From Sulfurospirillum sp. (GTDB lineage Bacteria; Campylobacterota; Campylobacteria; Campylobacterales; QNZT01), in assembly GCA_003978405.1 (NCBI GenBank), contig QNZU01000087.1, forward strand, positions 1 to 11,911: a DNA stretch of 11,911 bases, given 5' to 3'. Positions 6,702 to 11,911 of this stretch are shown here, in pieces. Every line of letters begins with the position of its first letter. Positions within the stretch are counted from its first letter, which is position 1. A program made the translations under genes and the position numbers. The notes under the pieces were generated by a model. The model saw nothing but the letters and a program-made list of their open reading frames with translations. It searched no databases and was not told the DNA's origin.

Positions 6702-7058
6702 ATGTCAAAACTAAAAATTTGGCACAATCCAAGGTGTAGCAAATCAAGAAATGCTCTTTCACTACTTGAAGAAAAAAAAGAGGATTTTGAAATCATAAAG
6801 TATCTCGATACTCCACCTAGCATTGAGGAGTTAAAAGAGCTTTTAAAAATGCTAGGGTTTTCCTCGGCAAGAGAGCTGATGAGAGCCAAAGAGGAGATCT
6901 ACAAAGAGCTTGGGTTAAAAGATGAAACTGACGAAGAGAAGCTCATAGAAGCGATGGTAAAACACCCTAGACTCATAGAGAGACCTATAGTGATAAAGGG
7001 CGATAAAGCAGTTGTAGGCAGACCTATTGAAAATATTGAAAAGTTATTGGAAGAGTAG
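6702..7058 (+). CDS. arsC: ArsC-family reductase (glutaredoxin-type arsenate reductase-like)
   Basis: A 118-residue cytoplasmic thioredoxin-fold protein of the ArsC/YfgD family. The family reduces arsenate to arsenite with glutathione/glutaredoxin; several members have no proven substrate. The active-site segment is HNPRCSKSRNAL, with Cys12 at the same position as the catalytic Cys12 of E. coli ArsC. Arg61, Arg94 (ERPIV) and Arg107 (GRPIE) match the three arginines that bind the oxyanion in E. coli ArsC (Arg60, 94, 107). YLDTPPSIEEL (34-44) and KHPRLIERPIV are also typical. The ATG has AAGGAA about 5 nt upstream. There is no arsB, acr3 or arsR in view, so the arsenic role is not supported by context. 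Its stop codon touches the start of the ABC-F gene (TAGATG), implying an operon. Confidence 0.8.
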   Translation: MSKLKIWHNPRCSKSRNALSLLEEKKEDFEIIKYLDTPPSIEELKELLKMLGFSSARELMRAKEEIYKELGLKDETDEEKLIEAMVKHPRLIERPIVIKGDKAVVGRPIENIEKLLEE

Positions 7059-8651
7059 ATGTTAAAAGCGATAAATATCACACAAAGATACGGCAAAAGA
7101 GTCCTCTTTGACAACATCACAATGGAGTTTGTCAAGGGTAAGAGATATGGGCTTATCGGTGCAAATGGAGCGGGAAAAAGTACATTTTTAAAAATCCTAG
7201 CAGGTGAAATTGAGCCAACAAGCGGTGAAGTAGTGCTTCAAAACGGTCTAAGAATGGGGGTTTTGAGCCAAAACCAATATGCCTTTGAGGATTTTACCCT
7301 AAAAGATGCGGTTTTGTATGCAAACAAAAGACTCTATGATGCACAAAAAGAGAAAGAGAAGCTCTATATGGAGGGTGATTTTGAAGATGAGGCGGTAAAC
7401 AATCGTCTTGGTGAGCTTGAAATGATCTGTGCCGAAGAGGATCCTACCTATGAGTCTGATGTTCATATAGAAAAACTTCTTGAAGCTCTTGGATTTCCTG
7501 CATCCATGCATGAAGAGAAGATGAGTTCACTAACAGGTGGCGATAAGTTTAAGATCCTCCTAGCTCAAGTGCTTTTCCCAAAACCTGATGTCCTGCTTCT
7601 TGATGAGCCAACAAACAACCTTGATATCAGCACAATTGCATGGCTTGAAAATGAGCTAAAAAGACACGACGGAACGATGATAGTCATCTCTCACGACAGG
7701 CACTTTTTAAATAATGTCGTTACTACTATACTCGATCTTGATTTTTCTACTATAAGAGAGTTTACGGGCAATTACGATGAGTGGTATATCGCTGCAAACT
7801 TAATAGCAAAACAGCAAGAAGCAGATAGAAACAAAAAGCTAAAAGAGAAAGAGCAACTAGAAAACTTTATCAGACGATTTTCTGCCAATGCCTCAAAAGC
7901 AAAACAGGCTACCAGTCGTCAAAAACAGCTTGAAAAACTCGATCTTGGGAAGATCCAAGTCTCAAGCAGAAGAGATCCAAGCATCATGTTCAAACCTTGT
8001 CGTGAGATCGGTAAAGAGGTTTTGAAAGTAGAGGGAGTCTCAAAAAGCTATGATGATCTTAAAGTATTTGAAGATTTTAACCTCAAAGTAGAAAAAGGAG
8101 AAAAAATCGCCTTGATTGGTACCAATGGAATGGGTAAAACAACTCTACTTGAAATAATCACACAAAACTTGGTACCAGACAGTGGGAGTGTTGATTGGGG
8201 AGATACTGTATTTAGAAGCTATTTTCCTCAAAACACAACCGATATCGTCAAAGGAGAAATGAACCTTTATACCTGGATACAAGGACACGATGCCAAGTGG
8301 CATATCGATGAGATTAGAAAATGTCTTGGTAGAATGCTCTTTACGGGAGAGGATCAAGAAAAAAGTGTAGATGCACTCTCAGGTGGCGAAAAGCATCGTT
8401 TGATGATGAGTAAGATGATGATGGACAGTGCCAACTTTTTGATCTTTGATGAGCCGGACAATCACCTTGATCTTGAGGCTATCGTAGCTCTTGGAGAGGC
8501 TTTGTATAATTATGAAGGAAATGTGATTTGTGTTACGCACGATAGAGAACTAATAGACTCTTTCGCAAACAGAATTATAGAGCTAAAACCTGATGGAGAA
8601 GTAGTAGATTTTCATGGGAATTATGAAGAGTATATTGAACAAAATAATTAA
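7059..8651 (+). CDS. ybiT: ABC-F family ATPase, YbiT-like
   Basis: A soluble tandem ABC ATPase with no membrane domain; ABC-F proteins act on the ribosome to relieve stalling or confer antibiotic protection. At 530 residues it is the same length as E. coli YbiT and aligns with it as I recall that sequence. Domain 1: Walker A GANGAGKST at 34-42, signature LTGGDK at 158-163, Walker B LLLDEPTNN at 179-187, switch His in SHDRHF. The inter-domain linker (about 240-310) is highly charged and holds RRFSANASKAKQATSRQKQ. Domain 2: Walker A GTNGMGKTT at 354-362, signature LSGGEK at 440-445, Walker B LIFDEPDNHLD at 461-471, switch His in THDREL. The usual DEPTNHLD reads DEPDNHLD. The ATG directly follows the stop of the ArsC-family gene; GGAAGAG just upstream can serve as Shine-Dalgarno. 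Confidence 0.93.
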   Translation: MLKAINITQRYGKRVLFDNITMEFVKGKRYGLIGANGAGKSTFLKILAGEIEPTSGEVVLQNGLRMGVLSQNQYAFEDFTLKDAVLYANKRLYDAQKEKEKLYMEGDFEDEAVNNRLGELEMICAEEDPTYESDVHIEKLLEALGFPASMHEEKMSSLTGGDKFKILLAQVLFPKPDVLLLDEPTNNLDISTIAWLENELKRHDGTMIVISHDRHFLNNVVTTILDLDFSTIREFTGNYDEWYIAANLIAKQQEADRNKKLKEKEQLENFIRRFSANASKAKQATSRQKQLEKLDLGKIQVSSRRDPSIMFKPCREIGKEVLKVEGVSKSYDDLKVFEDFNLKVEKGEKIALIGTNGMGKTTLLEIITQNLVPDSGSVDWGDTVFRSYFPQNTTDIVKGEMNLYTWIQGHDAKWHIDEIRKCLGRMLFTGEDQEKSVDALSGGEKHRLMMSKMMMDSANFLIFDEPDNHLDLEAIVALGEALYNYEGNVICVTHDRELIDSFANRIIELKPDGEVVDFHGNYEEYIEQNN

Positions 8652-8662
8652 GAGATATCTTC

Positions 8663-8691
8663 AAGAGTGTTAGCAAAGTGTTAACACTCTT
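8663..8691 (+). terminator. Terminator-like hairpin after the ABC-F gene
   Basis: AAGAGTGTTA (8663-8672) pairs with TAACACTCTT (8682-8691), a perfect 10-bp stem with a 9-nt loop, starting 12 nt after the stop codon. The downstream tract is T-rich but interrupted (TTGATCTTTGATTT). It probably ends the ArsC-family/ABC-F transcript and insulates the sox promoter. Confidence 0.6.
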
Positions 8692-8836
8692 TGATCTTTG
8701 ATTTATCAAACATAATTTTTATAACACCTCTAAAAAATATAAAACCTCAACTTCCCCAATACCAACGATATCCTGTATTAAAAAAAGAAAGATTTATTAT
8801 TAATATTATTTATATAATACATCTTAGTTTATCTAT

Positions 8837-8866
8837 TTGACAAATAAATCTATTTTATACTATAAT
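8837..8866 (+). promoter_or_regulatory. Near-consensus sigma-70 promoter of the sox operon
   Basis: TTGACA (8837-8842) and TATAAT (8861-8866), both perfect hexamers separated by 18 nt. Transcription would start near 8873, giving a leader of about 38 nt that contains the AGGAGG Shine-Dalgarno at 8901-8906. Such a complete -35/-10 pair is unusual in Campylobacterota and suggests strong basal soxCDY expression, or a repressor-controlled promoter. Confidence 0.8.
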
Positions 8867-8910
8867 GTCGCCTTAACGGTAAATCCGTACCAACTTAAAG
8901 AGGAGGAGAT

Positions 8911-10221
8911 ATGAGTAAAGATATAGAAACTTCTTCTGCCGGTTTAGATCAAGATAAAAGAACTAGTAGAAGAAATTTTTTCAAAACTGCAGCAGTCGGT
9001 GCTGTCGCAGCGGCAAGTGCATTGTCGCCTGTGAAGATGAGAGCCGATGATCCTGCGATCATGGAGGAGCAGCCTTGGGCTACAGCTCTTGGTGATCCTG
9101 TAACTAAAAACAGATACGGTATGCCTTCACCTTATGAGCATAATGTCCTAAGAAGAAATGCAAAACTTCTTCAATCAGGTAACTGGCAAGCTTCAATTGC
9201 TATGTGTCCTATTCACGAACTGATGGGAAATATCACACCAAACGGACTCTTTTTCAGTAGATGTCATGGCGGTATTCCTACAATCGATCCAAATAAACAC
9301 AGATTGATGATCCACGGACTTGTGGAGAAACCACTTGTGCTAACTATGGATGAACTCAAAAGATATCCAAGTGTAAGTAGAATTCACTTTATCGAGTGTC
9401 CTGCAAACGATGGTCCAGAGTGGAGAGGACCTCAATTTAACTCTGTTCAATTTTCAAAAGGTATGATGAGTTGTGCTGAGTGGACAGGTGTATATCTAAA
9501 AGATATTCTTAAAGATCTAGGTCTTAGTCCAAAAGCAAAATGGATGTTGGCTGAGGGTGGAGACAGTTCTCACATGGGTAGAACCGTTCCAATTGATAAA
9601 GTCTTAGATGATGCTATGATCGTCTGGGGACAAAATGGTGAGGCACTAAGACCAGAGCAAGGTTATCCTATCAGATTATTGCTTCCTGGATGGGAAGGAA
9701 ACTTGTGTGTTAAATGGCTTGCAAGATTGGAGTTTGGTGAAAATCCTTGGTATGCAAAAGAGGAGACTGCAAAATATACAGCACTTCTTCCAAGCGGTAA
9801 AGCTATACAGCACTTCTACCCACTAGAGGTAAACTCGGTTATTACTACGCCATGTCCAGAGAAACCGTGGACTGATCTTAAAAAAGGTGATATGGTTGAG
9901 ATAGAAGGTTTGGCATGGAGTGGTCAAGGAACAATCACAGGAGTTGATATCAGCTTTGATGGTGGTGAAAATTGGGTAGAGGCTAGTCTAAAAGGACTTG
10001 TATTGCCAAAAGCATGGACTAGATTTAGCTACTACTACAAGTATGAAGGCAAACCACTTCTTCTACAAAGTAGAGCGATAGATGATGCGGGTCATGTTCA
10101 ACCAAGTATCGATGAAGAGATTGCCGTAGTTGGGGTTGAATCGGTATATCACAGAAATGCAATTTGCACTTGGGAAGTAACAGAAAAAGGGGAGGTGAAC
10201 AATGTTCAAGTTAGATCATAA
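8911..10221 (+). CDS. soxC: SoxC, molybdenum-cofactor subunit of sulfane dehydrogenase SoxCD
   Basis: Catalytic subunit of SoxCD, which in the periplasm oxidises the outer sulfane sulfur bound to SoxYZ and feeds six electrons per thiosulfate to cytochrome c. The 436-residue protein begins with a Tat signal: SRRNFFK at 19-25, then a hydrophobic Ala-rich stretch to about 40, consistent with export of a folded Moco enzyme. The sulfite-oxidase-type Mo domain contains RCHGGIPTIDP (118-127) and HFIECPANDGPEWRG (159-173); Cys163 is the expected Mo ligand. VVITTP-like NSVITTPCP marks the entry to the C-terminal dimerisation domain, with GLAWSGQGTITGVDISFDGG (333-352). The protein ends GEVNNVQVRS, like classical SoxC. 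The ATG has AGGAGG 4 nt upstream. Its last 20 nt overlap soxD. The motif following Cys163 differs from the ECGANTGMEW I recall in alphaproteobacterial SoxC. Confidence 0.95.
   Translation: MSKDIETSSAGLDQDKRTSRRNFFKTAAVGAVAAASALSPVKMRADDPAIMEEQPWATALGDPVTKNRYGMPSPYEHNVLRRNAKLLQSGNWQASIAMCPIHELMGNITPNGLFFSRCHGGIPTIDPNKHRLMIHGLVEKPLVLTMDELKRYPSVSRIHFIECPANDGPEWRGPQFNSVQFSKGMMSCAEWTGVYLKDILKDLGLSPKAKWMLAEGGDSSHMGRTVPIDKVLDDAMIVWGQNGEALRPEQGYPIRLLLPGWEGNLCVKWLARLEFGENPWYAKEETAKYTALLPSGKAIQHFYPLEVNSVITTPCPEKPWTDLKKGDMVEIEGLAWSGQGTITGVDISFDGGENWVEASLKGLVLPKAWTRFSYYYKYEGKPLLLQSRAIDDAGHVQPSIDEEIAVVGVESVYHRNAICTWEVTEKGEVNNVQVRS
10189..10197 (+). promoter_or_regulatory. Shine-Dalgarno of soxD inside soxC
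   Basis: GGGGAGGTG lies within the last codons of soxC, 4 nt before the soxD ATG. This strong site fixes the soxD start and supports translational coupling of the two SoxCD subunits. Confidence 0.8.
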
Positions 10222-11335
10222 AGTATTCAAAAATTCAATTATAAGTATCGCCCTTTTGTTTGGAGCTTCACTGCAAGCTGATCTAAATACAGGTGCATCA
10301 AAAACTTATGCAAATGGCAAGAGAGTAATTGACGGTGGTGTTACATATCCAGTTAAAAATGGAAGAACTGGTCCGTATTTTGTAAATACTCAAAAAAAAG
10401 AGTTTCATTATGGGCGACCAGCTACTAAAAATGAGATAAAAGCATGGGATATCGATGTGATGCCTGATGGTACAGGACTTCCTGAAGGAAAAGGAAGTGT
10501 CGAAGAGGGTGAAGAGGTCTATGAGGAGAAGTGTATCGCTTGTCATGCTGACTTTGCAGCTGGAATGAATGGATATCCGGCACTCGCTAAAGGAAATGCT
10601 TATGAGTTACACAAAACACTAACTAACCAAAGAACTACACCTGATAAAGATGGACCAGTTAGAGTTTTTGGAACATATTGGCCAAAAGTTTCTACACTAT
10701 GGTGGTATATAAAAACAGGTATGCCTCACAATGCACCGCTTAGTTTAAGTAATGATGAAGTCTATGCTCTTTGTGCATATATCATGAACTTAAATGAGCT
10801 TAAGTATGAGGGTGAAGAGATCGATGAAGATTTTGTGCTTGATAGAGAGAAGTTTTTGAAGATCAAATTACCAAATGAAAACGGTTTTATTCCAAATATT
10901 GATGGACCAAACGGACCAGATAATGTTAGAAAGTTCTTTGCTGATCCGAAAAACTATGGAAACGGCACAAGATGTATGCATGGTTGTAAAAAGGGTTCTA
11001 AGGTTGTCCGAATTGCAACTGAAATAAATGATTTTCTACCTCCAATGTCAACCAAAAGAGATCTTCCAAAAGAGGAATCAAAAGGTGGCAAATCTGATGT
11101 AGGTGCCAAGATATATGCTTCAACTTGTGCGATGTGTCACGACTCTGGAGCTGCCGGTGCACCTGTAAAAGGTGATAAATCTGCATGGGAGAAAATCATC
11201 AAAGCCGGAAAAGAAAAAGCTTATGAAAATGCTATTAAGGGTAAAGGTGCTATGCCTCCAAAAGGTGGTAAAACATCACTAAAAGATGATGAGGTTAAGG
11301 CTGTGGTGGATTATCTGTTTGAACAGGCTAAATAA
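10202..11335 (+). CDS. soxD: SoxD, diheme cytochrome c subunit of SoxCD
   Basis: Electron-accepting partner of SoxC in the periplasm. A 377-residue precursor with a Sec signal peptide (hydrophobic core 12-22, likely cleavage after ASLQA at residue 26). There are two covalent heme c sites: CIACH at 111-115 and CAMCH at 309-313. Likely axial methionines are Met174 (KTGMPHNAP) and Met351 (GAMPPKGG), so both heme domains look complete. Length and two-heme layout match SoxD of Paracoccus-type enzymes. Between the domains is RCMHGCKKG, with Cys258 and Cys262 spaced as CX3C; this is not a heme site and may be a disulfide. The C-terminal domain resembles a small class I cytochrome c. It overlaps soxC by 20 nt, implying matched synthesis of the subunits. 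Confidence 0.94.
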   Translation: MFKLDHKVFKNSIISIALLFGASLQADLNTGASKTYANGKRVIDGGVTYPVKNGRTGPYFVNTQKKEFHYGRPATKNEIKAWDIDVMPDGTGLPEGKGSVEEGEEVYEEKCIACHADFAAGMNGYPALAKGNAYELHKTLTNQRTTPDKDGPVRVFGTYWPKVSTLWWYIKTGMPHNAPLSLSNDEVYALCAYIMNLNELKYEGEEIDEDFVLDREKFLKIKLPNENGFIPNIDGPNGPDNVRKFFADPKNYGNGTRCMHGCKKGSKVVRIATEINDFLPPMSTKRDLPKEESKGGKSDVGAKIYASTCAMCHDSGAAGAPVKGDKSAWEKIIKAGKEKAYENAIKGKGAMPPKGGKTSLKDDEVKAVVDYLFEQAK

Positions 11336-11371
11336 TTCACTTTTAATTCACAAATTTAATATACAATAAAG

Positions 11372-11399
11372 CAGAATTGGGAACTCCCTATTCTGTTTT
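11372..11399 (+). terminator. Terminator-like hairpin between soxD and soxY
   Basis: CAGAAT (11372-11377) pairs with ATTCTG (11390-11395). Inside, across a T-T mismatch, GGG (11379-11381) pairs with CCC (11386-11388) around an AACT loop. TTTT follows at 11396-11399. It has the form of an intrinsic terminator and lies 36 nt after the soxD stop and 32 nt before soxY. It could reduce read-through into soxY, or mark an mRNA processing or stabilising site. Confidence 0.55.
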
Positions 11400-11431
11400 C
11401 AAAGATAAAACAACTATAAAAAGGAAATAAA

Positions 11432-11878
11432 ATGCAAAGAAGAAAATTTTTAGGATTATCTGCGGCTGCACTTGTTGCTGTTCCAGCAATGTTGAGTGCA
11501 AAAGACTTTAGAAAAGAAAAACCTGATGTATGGACATCAAAATCTGTTGAAGATGCTGTAAAAAAACTTTATGGAGATATCAAAGCTGAAGAAAAGGGTA
11601 TCAAACTAAAGACTCCAGAAGTAGCAAATAACGGTGGACAAATTCCAATCGGAATCAAAAGTGATATTGAAGCAAAAACAGTAGCAGTATTTCAAGATGT
11701 CAATCCAGAAGCAACTGTTGCAGTATTTACAGTGCCAGAAGGTCAGCCAGTTGATTATTTGATCAAAATCAAGATGAAAAAAACAGGATCTGTTACAGTA
11801 ATCCTTGAGGGTAAAGATGGAAAATTCTATAAAGCAAGTAACCATTTCAAAGTTGCTCTTGGTGGATGTGAAGGTTAA
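11432..11878 (+). CDS. soxY: SoxY, sulfur-carrier subunit of SoxYZ, with atypical GGCEG tail
   Basis: SoxY carries sulfur intermediates on a cysteine at the end of a flexible C-terminal arm and pairs with SoxZ in the periplasm. The 148-residue precursor starts with a Tat-type signal (RRKFLG at 3-8, hydrophobic Ala-rich core, likely cleavage after LSA at residue 23). The mature part has the SoxY-like small beta-sandwich pattern (IPIGIKSDIEAKTVAVFQDV, then NPEATVAVFTVPEG). It ends HFKVALGGCEG, with Cys146 as the carrier residue. Classical SoxY proteins end GGCGG; here Glu replaces the Gly after Cys. The ATG has AAGGAA about 6 nt upstream. Its position after soxCD, with a ribosome binding site right after it, fits a soxCDYZ cluster. 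It may be a second SoxY paralogue, with another in a separate sox cluster elsewhere. Confidence 0.92.
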   Translation: MQRRKFLGLSAAALVAVPAMLSAKDFRKEKPDVWTSKSVEDAVKKLYGDIKAEEKGIKLKTPEVANNGGQIPIGIKSDIEAKTVAVFQDVNPEATVAVFTVPEGQPVDYLIKIKMKKTGSVTVILEGKDGKFYKASNHFKVALGGCEG

Positions 11879-11900
11879 TTTTTATAATAAAAGATCAATG

Positions 11901-11906
11901 AAAGGA
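11901..11906 (+). promoter_or_regulatory. Ribosome binding site of the next gene, presumably soxZ
   Basis: AAAGGA, 22 nt after the soxY stop and 5 nt before the window end. An initiation codon just past the edge would be ideally spaced. soxZ normally follows soxY; its coding sequence is outside the window, so its presence is inference. Confidence 0.55.
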
Positions 11907-11911
11907 TAATT

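Larger units (their letters stand above)
8652..8910. other. 259-bp intergenic region before soxC
   Basis: No gene is visible here. It holds a hairpin after the ABC-F gene, a very AT-rich block (about 8790-8823, possibly an UP-like element), the near-consensus soxC promoter, and a small inverted repeat ACGG-TAAAT-CCGT (8876-8888) around or just after the expected transcription start. Confidence 0.7.

Noticed and set aside
10973..10990. CX3C motif in SoxD (Cys258, Cys262) considered as a third cofactor site
   Set aside because: It lacks the CXXCH heme signature, and similar CM-x2-C segments occur, as I recall, in related c-type cytochromes; a disulfide is the simpler reading.
1..11911. CRISPR arrays, tRNA/rRNA genes, transposases, integrase sites
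   Set aside because: No regularly spaced repeats, tRNA-like cloverleaf, rRNA segment or mobile-element protein was seen on either strand.

Overview
The window looks like chromosome from a sulfur-oxidising member of the Campylobacterota (Sulfurimonas/Sulfurovum-like). The DNA is AT-rich. The threonyl-tRNA synthetase, IF3 and L20 proteins closely resemble Campylobacter/Helicobacter versions as I remember them, and there is a soxC-soxD-soxY gene order. The genus assignment is inference, because no database search was possible.

Left half (1-6572), all on the minus strand. Read 5'->3' on that strand it is thrS, infC, a methyl-accepting chemotaxis protein (MCP), two small YeeE/YedE-type membrane proteins, rpmI and rplT (cut by the window edge). 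This is the widespread thrS-infC-rpmI-rplT translation cluster, split between infC and rpmI by about 3.6 kb holding an MCP and a split sulfur-transport gene pair. Both thrS and infC start with TTG, and infC overlaps the thrS stop by 4 nt. A consensus-like -10 element sits in front of rpmI, so the ribosomal-protein pair probably has its own promoter.

Middle (6573-8651). A divergent intergenic region leads into a plus-strand pair: an ArsC-family thioredoxin-fold protein directly abutting a YbiT-type ABC-F ATPase. A hairpin follows the ABC-F gene.

Right part (8652-11911), plus strand. A near-consensus sigma-70 promoter (TTGACA, 18 nt, TATAAT) drives soxC (Tat-exported molybdenum subunit), soxD (diheme cytochrome c, overlapping soxC by 20 nt) and soxY (Tat-exported sulfur carrier). 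A ribosome binding site at the very edge suggests that soxZ follows. A terminator-like hairpin lies between soxD and soxY. SoxCD oxidises the sulfane sulfur carried on SoxYZ during periplasmic thiosulfate oxidation. The YeeE/YedE pair, if it moves thiosulfate or related sulfur species, would belong to the same sulfur economy, but this link is inferred.

Points most worth a second look: the SoxY C-terminus reads GGCEG rather than the classical GGCGG; the MCP carries what looks like a degenerate zinc-binding CZB domain; the translation cluster is interrupted; infC has a TTG start with translational coupling; and there is a hairpin between soxD and soxY. I found no CRISPR array, tRNA, rRNA, insertion sequence or clearly new multi-gene system.
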